DNA of 64,000 nucleotides from assembly GCA_963971225.1 (NCBI GenBank), contig OZ020269.1, positions 32,943,264 to 33,007,263 on the forward strand, given 5' to 3'. Shown here piece by piece: positions 1 to 11,589 of the stretch. The position numbers were made by a program, and so were the translations under genes. The notes under the pieces are model-generated. The model made no database searches. It worked only from the letters and a program-made list of their open reading frames with translations, and was not told where the DNA came from. The stretch is from Melieria omissa. Lineage: Eukaryota > Arthropoda > Insecta > Diptera > Ulidiidae. Position 1 is the stretch's first letter. The number at the start of each line of letters is the position of its first letter.

Positions 1-1
1 T

Positions 2-248
2 TCTGTGGCCGTAAGGAATAACAGCCAAAGTCGAGTTAGGACAAAATTGAGTTATTACCACCATTGCATTCGTCGTATTCAAATGTACTACTACACAAAA
101 TTCTATGGCTTTTGCTCATAAAATGAATGTTTTACGCCCAAAAATCTAAAATTTTTCTAGTTAAATCTACAGTAAATTCGAAAATTAAAAGTGCTCTGCT
201 GAAAATTTCATAAAATCGACTTTGGCTGTTATTCCTTACGGCCACAGA
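2..248. mobile_element. MITE-like element with 33-bp perfect terminal inverted repeats
   Basis: Bases 2-34 are the exact reverse complement of 216-248 (outer end TCTGTGGCCGTAAGG). The 181-bp interior is AT-rich and has no reading frame. Length and structure fit a non-autonomous DNA transposon. The left flank lies outside the window, so the target duplication and superfamily cannot be read. A foldback repeat of another origin is possible. Confidence 0.75.
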
Positions 249-1882
249 TTTGTTTATTTTTTGTATAATGAAATGTGCGAGATGGCAAATCTATTGGGAT
301 GAAATGACGAAGACAACAAACTAAAGAGAGCTACTGATTAACGCAATTGAGGCCCACAAATCAGCAATGTTGCTGCTAAGTTTCAGTAAAGAATTGGGCT
401 GCTCTTGAACCAAATTTAAATTATATGGGCGGTGCCACGCTCCCTTATTCAATAGCCGCACAATGCTCTCTGTCGAAGGAGATGACTAAATAGTAGATTC
501 GTAGTGAATTTAATTAATGTATGACTTATGGTTCCAAAGTGATCATCTGAAAATTTTAGCCAGTGAAAAAGTGTCACGCCCCGTTTCCCTAATATTTTCT
601 TTCATACAAACCTTGTTCTGACAACTCCGAATACAACAAAATAAACAGCAAAATCGGTCCAGCCGTTCTCAAGTGATTTGCGGTCAAACATGGCAAGGAT
701 TTTCCGACTTTTCCAATAGATCCGGAATTTTCCTTTCGCATGAACCTGAACTGACCCAAGACGAATCCAACCAAAAACAAAAACCATGAAAATCGGCCGA
801 TGCGTTTGAGTATGATGCGCTTACACACATACATCCTTTCATAATATAGAAGTCCTCCCCTGTGAAGAGATGCTGGAAGGCGGTTCCGCAGGGGGAGATA
901 GTGGGGGGTGGTTTTTAGTCGGTAGGAATCCGGCATGCCGACGAACTGGAGTTCACGCATCTTCCGAAGATTTTCCACCTCCGTCAGAAAACAAAAAAAA
1001 ACAAAATATATATAGAAGAAGAAGAACATAGATTTGATGGTTTTTTGAATGTGTATTGTGATATTTAAATATTTTTCTATTAATAAAAAAATATCGTGAA
1101 TATTTCGTTAAAAGTAAGGTTAGGTTAAGTAACGGTGGTAACTCTGAGAAATTCACTTGGACAACAGCCAATCTGATGCAATATCACAGTATATGTTGAC
1201 CATAGAGCAAGTTTGGCTGAGTAGTAGAGGGAGATTGATTAAATCTTGAAGTGAACTGGGGCAAGTAACTGATCTCTTAGAGGCCCGTAAAGTCAAAAAG
1301 CAACATAGACTAAAGGATATATAATCTTCTTCAGAAAAAAAAATTAAAGAAGTGACATATAAAGTGTTGGGTTTTGACCGTGTGTAGTGACGACAGGGAT
1401 TTTTGTACTCGGTTTTTTCAGCGGTTCACTGAAACTTTGTCTTCCATATGAACAAAATGGCGCACAAACTGGATATTCATTCACTGACTATTGCGATTAT
1501 TGGAAAGTTTATACGTATTATAGCTATGTGTGTGTATAATCTGCTTTAGAGTGCCAACAACAGGAGTCTAGCGTGTAGGGCTCAAAGTTGATACAAGAAA
1601 AAGCTTAAATATATCTGACGAGAATAACTAGAAGAATCGATTTAGGTACTTTTGACTGTTAGTTCCATGTCCTGGTCGGTTAAGCTGTTAGTACGCACAT
1701 CTCTGCTATGTTTTACTTAAAAGGACACGAAGCAGATACTAAAAGTTTTTATATTTTTAAATTCCCTGTCCCAGATAGATAACCGGCACAATAACTGTTG
1801 GAACAGTTGAAGTAATAGGACTGGGACTGCAGACAGGAATTGATTTAAAAAATGGGCGCTACTAGTATCTGCATAGTTTCAA
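249..1882. other. Non-genic stretch with a decayed interspersed repeat
   Basis: No exon or gene signal is seen. Bases 560-1010 read like a dispersed repeat: on the minus strand a run (RELQFVGMPDSYRLK and on) resembles transposon-derived text, and phrases such as ATCGGTCCAGCCGTTCT recur in insect repeats in my experience. The family is not identified. The remainder is AT-rich sequence without recognisable structure. Confidence 0.35.
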
Positions 1883-1916
1883 GTAGAGTTGCCATATGCG
1901 AGTATGGCAACTCTAC
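1883..1916. repeat. Perfect 14-bp-stem hairpin at a LINE 5' junction
   Basis: GTAGAGTTGCCATA (1883-1896) and its exact reverse complement (1903-1916) are separated by six bases. The right arm ends where LINE-like coding sequence begins (about 1915). It may be a foldback formed during 5'-truncated integration or a pre-existing palindrome. Confidence 0.7.
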
Positions 1917-2610
1917 CCAATGTTGCCTGTTATCCCACAAACGCGTCTCCCCACATCCCAACACATCCCTGGTTATGGGTGGTGTGGGTATTGCGGAATC
2001 GGCAGCTCTTGATGTTCTGGGCATGTCCATTAAGAACGATCTTCGTTGGAACAATCATATTTTTGGCGTGTCGAAAGAAGCAGCCAAGTGCCTCGGCTTC
2101 CTAAAGCGGTGCAAAAAATATTTCACTCCGTCTGATCTCCGCATTATTTACACTACCTATATCCGACCTAAAATGGAGTTTAACTCGCACCTATGGGCGG
2201 GGGCTTCAAAAACCCATTTGGAGCTCCTGGACCGGGTGCAAAACCGTGCGATTAAACTTATAGGGGACAGTAGGGCATCCAGCTCTATTGACTCCTTAGA
2301 ACATCGTCGAAACGTGGCGTGTGTGGTGTTGTTTTACAGATACTTTTTCGGCAATTGCTCAGTGGAGATGAGCAGTTTGATGCCATCACTCCGGGTATTC
2401 CCACGGGCAACCCGTTTGAACACTGGCGCCCATGCATTCCACGTTGAAACGATGTTCCAGCGCACTACGCATTACAGAGAAAGTGCGTTTCTGGCCCGCA
2501 CAGCGCGGCTGTGGAATGGTCTCCTTGCGGATATCTTCCCCAGCACTTATGATCTCGATGGGTTCAAGGCAAGAGTCCATAACCACTTCACTCTTAACCC
2601 TATCTCCTAA
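1915..2610 (+). pseudogene. C-terminal fragment of LINE reverse transcriptase
   Basis: 231 codons in an open frame ending in a TAA stop. It corresponds to the thumb and C-terminal region after the catalytic palm of Jockey/CR1-type ORF2; the palm with its YADD-type motif is missing, so the fragment cannot be catalytic. The upstream ATG at 1852 lies in flanking DNA and is not a real start. No RNase H or CCHC domain follows, which fits Jockey/CR1-like elements better than I/R1-like ones. Confidence 0.75.
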
Positions 2611-2695
2611 CCTTTATATCCTTCCTGAACCAACGCAATGCCTCGCACAGGGGTCATCCCCTGCGCGTTTGTTCGAGTTTAAAAAAAATAAAAAA
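1915..2695 (+). mobile_element. 5'-truncated non-LTR retrotransposon (Jockey/CR1-like), 3' end with A-rich tail
   Basis: The fragment holds the last part of a LINE reverse-transcriptase ORF (1915-2610), about 85 bases of 3' UTR and an A-rich tail near 2680-2696. Typical C-terminal landmarks are QCCLLSHKR, VLGMSIKNDLRWNNHI, a YFTPSDLRIIYTTYIRP block and RTARLWNGL near the end. The frame has no internal stop over 231 codons, so the copy is not very old. Clade is inferred from these motifs. No clear target duplication was found; ACCCAA occurs at both edges and could be microhomology. Confidence 0.8.
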
Positions 2696-2699
2696 TTCT

Positions 2700-4550
2700 G
2701 ACCCAAATAGATTTTTAATTCTAATCAAGACAAAAAGATCGATTATGAATGCTTGTAAAGATTGTTTTCTTAACTTGTCTTATTAAATTTATTGTAAATT
2801 AAAACAAATAAATCAAAACAGTTCATACTTTGTGAACTAGTCGCTCAAGACTGATATACAATTCCATGTTTTAGGTATTTCGTCTCCACTTGGAAATTCC
2901 AAAATGACTTATAAACTAATAAAGAGCAATAACAGTCAAATTTTTATTGCATTAAAAAGTGAAATGTGCTTCCAGAATTATTGCTTCATCACACAAAATA
3001 TTTGTTCATTATTTATGCATTTAAAGTTAAGAAATTTAGTCACTAAATTTTGTGTTTTAAAGCTTTAAACAGTGAAAACTCGCCACTGATGCGTAAGTTG
3101 CGTTTCGTGTCGACTGTTTGCGTCAATAAGTTAGCAAATAATTAGCAAGTTTGACTTTATTTCATGCCATTTGCAAACCTTCATGCATTCTGATTGTGTG
3201 AATTGAGTTAAAGAACATCGAAACACTAATTTGTGGCCAAATGTGGGCTTGTGCTTTGCTGTTATGTATTTGTTGGTGTTTCGAAGCAGAACTTTTGCTT
3301 TCGTTCACTAAGCAATTCGATAAATTTCTGTGTACATTTGGCACGAATTTCAATTTGTACAGAATTGGTCGTCTAATGGTCTGTGAGAGCGAAATTATGT
3401 GACTGGCTCATTTGACATTTCCTTAGAGTTTTGCCCCTAACAGCACAACTGTTACTTTTATTGTTTGCTGTTGTTGTTTTATTGTTTTCCTTGTGTTATT
3501 CATTTGTAATGTTGGATACCTAAAAATAGTTGCAAATGCTGAATTTTCATGTTGAAGGCTGAAGTTCTTGTTTGAATATTTTAGCCGCAAACAAACATGT
3601 TTGTAAAAGCTTTAAGACTGAGGCTAAAGTTGTGTAATTGTGTAACTGTGCTTACACCTGCATATGTATTGATGTGAGGCTTCAGTGGTTTTCATTAAAA
3701 TGCTTTAATTTTTCATAAGAAGAATTAAGTGGCTCTAAGCCAAATGCTTTAATTTGGTTTGTGCATGAGAAATTAAATATTTCGATGGCTTGAAGCTAAC
3801 GTGTTATATATATTTATACATACATACATAGTTATGTATATATCTATATAAGATAAAAATACATATGTACGCATGTTATGCTTTATGTAACAAATGTGTG
3901 TGTCATAAATTTGTATGTTTTGTTTTGTTTTTTTTTAATTTAATCGTTAAAATAGCAACAGCTTTTTTTGTGAAAGCGAATTGTTTACAATTTTGCCTGA
4001 ATACTTATTAGGCTACTTATACCCTATTCAGACAGCCAGCTAAATTGCGCAATTAATAAATTTTCTCAATTTATACTCAATTTAACTCTAAATTGAACTT
4101 AATATGTAATACAAAAATTTCAGTTTGGCTAATTGCAATCACCGCTAAATTGGCCATAAATTGAGCTCGATTCGCCATGCAACTCTGTGTCGAACTGTTA
4201 TCGATAAACAATTTTATTTACAATTGACGGGACAAAAACCAAAAGGAGAAATTCACAGCAGCGAAAGACGTTTGTTAAATTGGTTTGCTATGAAATTTCA
4301 TTCAAAAATTGTGTGCATCAGTAGGAATGTTGATTTATTCAACTTACTAAAAGTTCAATAAATATTTTTAAAGAATTTTGTTATACATAAACAAAAACTT
4401 CTCCTCTGTCAAAACAAAAACATGCTCAATAATACTTTCGATAACAGCCAAATTGACGTGAAAGCTTCATAAATTGATTTGTGTGAACAGCAAAAGCAAT
4501 CAAAGCAATTAAGAATTAAGTTGCCTCAATTTATTTGGCTGTCGAGTATA
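2700..4550. other. AT-rich intergenic DNA, no gene seen
   Basis: No exon with acceptable splice signals or coding bias was found on either strand. TATA/CATA-type microsatellite tracts lie near 3800-3870. The short open frames are scattered and not convincing. Confidence 0.5.
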
Positions 4551-4551
4551 C

Positions 4552-4800
4552 TTAAGTGGCCACTTCTACCGCATCACCCCATTTTTTTTTAACACCTGGG
4601 CTCAGGACTCCACCTATACACTTCCAGTAGATGAGAGCCACTTGATGGCTCTGATGAATGGGCAGAATCTTGCTTAGGGTCGCCTTCGCCAGGTCTGCTA
4701 AGCACCTAAGGAAGTGCTGACCCAAGTATTGGAAGTTCATTCTCGATAGAGTTGGACATGTGCAGAGGCTATGCTCGAAGGTTTCCTCGCAGTTTCTAAG
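4552..4800 (-). pseudogene. LINE ORF2 C-terminal remnant (Cys-His tail region)
   Basis: Reading down from 4800 the minus strand gives LRNCEETFEHSLCTCPTLSR and then continues open to a stop at 4552. The block E-T-x-E-H-x-L-C-x-C-P is the Cys/His tail that follows RNase H in I/R1/LOA-type LINEs. Two better-preserved relatives lie near 40.6 and 29.6 kb. Only about 83 codons survive and no target duplication was found. Confidence 0.7.
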
Positions 4801-7800
4801 TCAGAAATGGTATACAGTATGAAATAATTTCTCTTTCATGCTAATTTTTTTTGAAATCAGAGCCAATGCCCAAGTTCCAACCAGAAGCAATTCCAATTAA
4901 ATTTCACCTTAAACAGTGCAGTCTGATAAATTTTCTGATTCTCTCTTTTCAAGTGAAGAAATTCAATTATAAAATCGCTCTTCTTTGCCCGGCAGTAGCT
5001 GCACGTTCAAACATTAATTAAATATGCTTAATTTGTAATTCGATAACAGCTACCAAAGTAGCAACACTAACGGCAATGGCAGCCATATGGCCAGTTTGGC
5101 TTGCGGCAGCCGCGTGCCGGCATGGCGCACAAACTGAATCTGACGTTGACTTAAAGTCCGAAAACGGAATTTTTACCAACAAGAAAAATCTATAAGTAAA
5201 AAATAAAACAAAAACTTAATATCAAATTTCTAGCAGCGCTTATTCAAGCGAAACCCAAACGAATACAGCGCACAGTATGAATTTGGAATTTTGATTCATG
5301 TGCCGAGCGCTATGGTTTTTGATTTTCAATTAGCAAATCAACTCAGACCTCCCATATAATCGCTCAATTTCAATTTCAATGCTCAGTCAAAATATATTTG
5401 ATACCCATTGTCAACTATTCAGGCTGTTGTTGGTGTTTTTTTGAGGAATTTTCATGATTTGGTTTTGTGCATTGATTGGAAATTTTCGCAGCGGGCCTTT
5501 GAAAACAATAAATTGAAATGAATGCAAATAAATGAAATTTGCTCAATTTACCGCAGCGATAAGCATGCGTCTTCTGGCGTAATTAATGCGCTGCTAAAAA
5601 TGATTCCTACCCAATGTATAAGTCTGGACACACACACACACACATCTGCAGTAAAGGCCAATAACATTGCAAAATGCTGCCGGCATTTGCTTATTTCCTA
5701 TCAGCGATTGGCGTTTGATGAACTTGAGCGCTGCGTTGAAGCGTGAGATGACGATTTATGGTGCGTGGAGCGTTCTCTGCGTTTTCGATGCCCTTTGAAG
5801 CTGCGTCAAACTAACTTTGTTTTGTATTTGCACTCGGGGTATTGCTTTGAAGTAGTCCGACGCGTGGGTCTGTCGATAATTGTTTTTTATTTTTAGAAAA
5901 ACTTTGTTCTCAGTTTTGTTGCTCTTTTGTGGATTTTAAATTCAATTATTGTAATTGTGGTATTTTATAAAATTGTAACATAGAGGCACTGTGTGTTGGG
6001 TCCTGGTTATTCGGGAGTGGCAAGTAACGAAGACGTAGACAAGATGGCGTTGCTCCTGAGACAGAGAAAGACAACTCTCTGCGACCATCGACTGAATAAC
6101 AAACCAACCACAACAATAAACAATTATAAAATTGAATCCTTTTGTGAGACAACTGCGCTACGTGGCGTGAAATGTGACCTGCTCTGTCTACGGAAAAAAT
6201 CCTTATTTGCACTGTATTTGAGTCAAAATACTATACAGCAACTCATTAGAGGTCCTAAGTGTGAAGAGAAGCAGAAACAAGCAGAATAGAAGCAAAACAA
6301 CAATTTCTATGCTATTGTCTCACTTTCCAGAAGCAGCAACTTTGCAGCAAACTTCTCTACGTTTCTAGCAAATGAAGCAGAAGTTGATATTTCGATTCTA
6401 CTTCGAACCGAAAAACAACTAACCGATTTCTGACTTACGAACATGAAGAGATTCTCAGTGGGAATTTTTTTGGTCTTGTTTGGCTTTCTAACTAAATATT
6501 TGTTTGCCATGTCACGCCTTCCTAACTAAATCTGGCCGGCATTGAAAAAAATTCGTATATAGACTATTTTCTTAATTTTTTTTTAAATACTAAAAATAAC
6601 CAGATTCAAACAAAGCAGACACCGAATTATTGGAAAAATATCACACTAATTTTGTATTAAAATAAAATTTATTTAGATCTGTTAAGTAATGAACTACACT
6701 AACTACTTAAGGAACACTAACTACTACACTAATTACTAAAGGAACGACGTCCCGGGACCCTTTGATCCAGGTTCTTCGATGGGCTTGGGGAAATCACTAA
6801 TGCACGGATTACCGATTCACACAATTTTTCTCGCCAAGACCAAATGGTTTCCAAAAGATCCAGTCTGGATCTACAGGGGTTCCAACAGATATCGAAGGAC
6901 ATCGGTATTTTTAAGAATGAAGGGATTCACAATGAATCTAATGGGGTCTCCGGGTGGAAGTGCATGCCGCGTTCTATCCTTCTTTAACGTAACGTAACCT
7001 AACCTAACTTAACCTAAAAAACAAATTTGTGATTCGTTTAATATTCAATACGTGAGTCCAGTCGTTTGTATTTTCCGAGCACATATTTATTCCAGCTGGT
7101 TGTCAAATGAATCACAACTCACAGCTGGCTGCATAAAATCATTCGATTACAAAAGTATAATTAAACATTAGCCGCAAATTATGCAATGCAGACATTGTAA
7201 TTAAAAAATACAATTTTTATTGCCTGCATTTCTGCGTAAAGTTTAATGGTATAGAAAAGCTTCTGCTTTATAGTTAACATACTTTTAGGGTGAAGAAGAG
7301 ATTAAAATTCAATATGCTCGGAATTTTGGCGAATTTAGTAAACGAATTTGTGCGAGAATTAGTTATTTCGCTTATAATCGCTTATCATTAGAATCTATAC
7401 AAATACTTTTCAATTAAAATTGATTGAATTTGAATTAGTAGAATGTTTTATGGTCACAGCACAAAACATAATGAAATCAATCGAATATAATTATAATTAC
7501 ACTGTGTGACCAATAAGATGATCAGCTTAAGTGGAAAATAAGAAATTTAATATTTACCTAAAATTGTTTAAAATTGTTAAATTGTAAAATTTTTATAATT
7601 GTTGTTTTTGAAGGTTCAAAATTTGGGTGAAAAAGAAACCATGTTATGAGATATTTTAAAATACCTTTAAAAAATAATTTAATTTTTTATATTTTTAATT
7701 TCCAAGAAATTGGAAAATTAATCAGAAATTCTTATAAAACGAGTTATTTATTGACAACAAGTTTGAAGTAAAAAGTTCTATCTCAAGTTGCCTGAATGAC

Positions 7801-10360
7801 TTACATATAATTTGTATGTAAGGAGTGAATGTATTTTAGGTTTGAAGCGCTTTTCTGTACTTCCCCGAATTAACTAATTGTTCTCAATAAATTTTACAGT
7901 AATAACTCAAAGTTCCAGTTCCACCAGTTCTTTCTACTGTCGCCGTAGCATGGATCAAGCTACACCCCGAAGGATTCGACGGCACGGTTCGTTGTGAGAT
8001 CTTCGGTCTGGTGCATGTTAGCGGCGCATGAAAATGGAACATGAGTTGTAAGAACTTCGGTGCTTGTCTTCTTCCGAAAGCCGGCTGTGTTAACCACACA
8101 TGACTGTCAAAGTTTCAGCAAAATCAACGAAATGTGAAGGACGCAGGCAAAAAGGATGACTCTGTCTTAGCTGGAAAAAGACTAATAGGTCTTGGAGAAG
8201 ACGAAGGCGAAGCAGAGGCGGATGGAGGGGGGCCAAATGGTAATTGAAACTTTGACAGTAGGCTAAGAGGGGTTAAGTTTGTCTACGACTATTTATTTAT
8301 TTTATGTTTACAACTATTTATTTCTTTAAAGAATACATTTTGTATGATGTTTGTGGGTCAATTAGACCTATTAAGATGTTTTCGTTATAATATCGGAATT
8401 AAAAAACATTTATTTAATTAAAGGTTTTCTGTATTTTAGGAATAAAATAAAACCTGAATCATAGTAATATTTTGTTTATATTGTATATTTTATTGGAATA
8501 TACTGCGGATTGGATTATGTTAACCCGAACAATCCGAAATATTTGAGTAAATAAAAAGACATCCAGTTTTGCTGTGCGAACGTTAGCATCCATTCTGGTT
8601 TAATTTGTTTTGCATATAACTCTTAAATATTATTGTAATAAATTTTAATTATAACAGTTCAAAGCATCCGGATTGTCTAAATAAAGCTTAACAAATTAAT
8701 TTATTCATCAACTTTTTTGGCACATTCAACGTAAGAGCCATCAAGTATTAATTATGACCATTTAAGATTTAGTTTTAAATTGTTTTCTTGATTTTATTGT
8801 ATGACAGATAACAATAAATTATTATCTTGCAATTAAAATGAGAGCACCAGCTGCCAGGTATTTAAGATTATTTTTGTAAGCTGTTTGACTTTCGAAATTC
8901 AACTCCCCAACAGAACTTGTTTCACTTGAAAGGTATCAGCTGAGCAACACGATTGATGTCCTGCCGAGACATTAAACATTGTCAGACAGCCCAGCCAACC
9001 AAAAAATATACACTATTTTTTAATGATGTCTGCCGGAGCTGCATGGAGTCTGCAATAGCAGGAAAAAGCAATTCATCTTTTTTGTTTAGTAATACTTGTA
9101 CTGCACTTTCAAGGAAAAGAAACATTCACCTGGCTGAGTTGTTCTTAGACCACCTTGGACTATTCACATCCTACTTATCTTTATTAAAAGATGGAATTCT
9201 GTTTGTTTTTAATCAGAAAATATGAGTCTTAAAAATTATGTTATCACAAAAAGTCTCTCAAAAGGACGACTACCCACTTTTCTACTTACTTTTCTTATGT
9301 TGTTACGTACAGAAAAAATTTGTTTAAAAGTTTAGAATGTGCAGACTAAAATAATTTTTACAAAGTCGACATGCCTTTTTAGACTTTCTACACGTCTTTT
9401 TTAAAAAATTTTACTTCAATCAAAATCTACAATTTTGCTCGAGGTCTTAGAGTATATAATCTCAATCGATGGTTTGGTGTATTGCTTGAAGCTTGCTGTC
9501 TAATGTTCCAAAACGGACTCAATGCGGTTAATCTGTTTACTTGAATAATAAGCAAATTGTTTCCTTAATTAAATAAGTTACAAAACTACGGAAATATGTG
9601 TTAATTTCTGACCACTTAAGCCTCATAGACCTATTTTTTGTAACAAAATCTGTAATCGGCTTTGGTTTGGTCGTTGCCGAATCTTTCGCATACAAAAGTC
9701 CAAAATTAGTAGAAGAACACAAAATTAGCTCAAATTTTTCGTAATGTTTTTGCATTTCACTCAATTAAATCACTAAACTTTTAAAGAAGTTCAAGAATAA
9801 TCACTAAGACACCACAATGTAGATAGTTATAAGTCGGTTAGCGCTGACTGAAGCATGACTGATTGCTAAAAACTAATAATGGGCGGCATGGAAACACTAG
9901 AAGACCGCAAATTTTCCATACCTAGAAGTACTATATATCATATCTGCTGAAATCTCAAAACGTACACATCGGTCTTGGCTAATTTTTCACAAAAAACATT
10001 TGAAAATAAATATGAAATTTTCACAATAAAAAAATAAGTCACCAAAGCAAAATTTGGATGGAAATATTCAAGAAAATACAGACATTTAAAAATGAAAAAT
10101 CATCAAAATAATCGAATGGTATTTCTAAGTATCGATTATTTTACTCCTAAGTACCCGATGCAAGTATTTTCATTAAAATTGTTACTAAAGAGATAACGAT
10201 AAAATATAAATAAAGAGATGAAAATAAAATACCATACATGGGTTTCAATGTTTAATTTTTGCTGTGACGCTGACCAATTAAAAGAAAAAAAATATAATTC
10301 CTATTTTTAATTTTACTTACACTTTTCCAATTTGTGTAAAATAAAAGTCAATATAAATTG
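4801..10360. other. Intergenic DNA without a supported gene
   Basis: Mostly AT-rich. A (CA)n tract lies at about 5629-5644. Around 6740-7010 a higher-GC patch ends in CCTAAC-type repeats (6985-7017), which could be the tail of a transposon. Higher-GC patches at 7905-8100 and 8160-8260 show no splice-supported exon. Reading frames of 60-100 codons are not credible as genes. Confidence 0.45.
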
Positions 10361-10370
10361 GTTGATATCG

Positions 10371-10923
10371 TTTATTTTTACATTTTTTATCATACTTACA
10401 AAAAAACGCTTAGGTCTAAGGGAACATTAAATGCATAAATTATTCTAGTTTACTTGCTACAGCAATTTTAAATTAATATCACAAGGAAAACAAACACGAC
10501 ACAAACACGCATATTGGGAAAAGCGAAAGAAAGTGGTCTCAATGTTTAACAATTAACTCGAATTACCGCAGACAACGAACGAACAATAAAAACACAAACA
10601 CAGACAACACAAAAATCGAAGGGAAAAACAGCAAATGAAATTGTAAGTGCAATTTAACGAAAAAGGGGATAAAGGGGGCGTGGTGGAACAAACGAAGCGT
10701 GCGGCAGCGTGCAAACGGATTGTAAACTTTAGAACAAGTTTATGAAAATACACGAACAACGCCGCCGCCCGCGACGTGGTGCGCTCACAACAGGGAATAC
10801 AACGCGTAGGTGCGGTCGCGGATGCGAACTCGGCGCCAATTGCGACGGAACGGGGCCGCGCTGGTGTCGGGGTCACCAGCCGGCACCAGGAAAAGCTCTG
10901 AACGGGGGCGACTTGGCCGGCAC
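10371..10923 (-). other. Probable 3' UTR of the secreted-protein gene
   Basis: This follows the stop at 10924-10926 on the minus strand. The proximal 200 bases are GC-rich and then turn AT-rich. The first AATAAA-type hexamer on this strand is at 10371-10376 (TTTATT on plus), which would give a 3' UTR of about 570 nt. The cleavage site is not visible. Confidence 0.4.
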
Positions 10924-11166
10924 TCACTCGCTCACTTCGGACAGCGCCGGCTTGCGCACAGTCAGTGTTCGGCCCGTCTGCGTTGTCGTGGTCGTCGCCG
11001 ACTCGGTCAGCGTGTTGCTGTCAGCGTCGGACGCGGGCGTCTGCAGCGACCGCAACATCTCGGCCGCATCCGTCGACTTGAGCGGCCCCGTGGGCGTCTG
11101 GTGCTGGTAGCTGCCGGTCAGGCGCGCCACCAAATTGTTAACAGCACGCAGCGTCGATATGGGAAT
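10924..11166 (-). CDS. Predicted secreted protein, exon 3 (C-terminus and stop)
   Basis: Residues 121-200 plus TGA. The exon starts after a CCCATAG acceptor in phase 0, matching the phase-0 donor of exon 2. It opens with IPISTLRAVNNLVARLTG, which continues FRPLIDSIFE at the end of exon 2 into what looks like one amphipathic conserved block. It then becomes Ser/Thr-rich (TESATTTTTQTGRTLTVRK) and ends ALSEVSE. Codons are GC-rich at third positions, unlike the surrounding DNA. No catalytic motif, transmembrane segment or cysteine pattern is visible in this exon. The family is not recognised. Confidence 0.75.
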   Translation of the reverse strand: MPISTLRAVNNLVARLTGSYQHQTPTGPLKSTDAAEMLRSLQTPASDADSNTLTESATTTTTQTGRTLTVRKPALSEVSE

Positions 11167-11346
11167 CTATGGGCGGAGAGGAAGAGAAACAACTCATTGT
11201 CAGCGATGGAATTTGCAATTGGTTCGTTTAGTTGTTGTTGCGTGCGATATTGCAAATTGCTGTGCTGTCATTAATTTGCATACTACCTCTATCTACTTGT
11301 TGTTGTTGTTTTTGTTGTTTCGATATTTTATTTAATGTCCACTCAC

Positions 11347-11589
11347 CTCGAAGATGCTATCGATTAGCGGGCGAAAGCTGAAGCCGAATCCGCTGTTCGA
11401 CTCGCCGTTGGCTGGGCCAGCCAACACGGGTGAATTCGATTGCAAATTGTTGTTGTTGTTGTTGTTATGATTGTTATGGTTGTTGTTGCCATTGCTGCCA
11501 GCATAGTAGCCGCCGGTCGACTCGTAGAGTCCGTACTCCTGACCTGGGTAGAAAATCATGCTGGCCACTGGCATTGGCTGCGTGAGCGT
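11347..11589 (-). CDS. Predicted secreted protein, exon 2 (Asn/His-rich middle)
   Basis: Residues 40-120, 81 complete codons between a TTCTTACAG acceptor and a GAG|GTGAGT donor, both phase 0. The order is a short linker (TLTQPMPVASMIFYPGQEYG), a Gly/Tyr stretch (ESTGGYYAG), an Asn/His homopolymer-like tract at about residues 72-87 encoded by AAC/AAT repeats, a polar linker, then GFGFSFRPLIDSIFE. The Asn tract is typical of fly low-complexity insertions and probably varies in length. The 180-bp intron to exon 3 (11167-11346) has good consensus ends. Confidence 0.8.
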
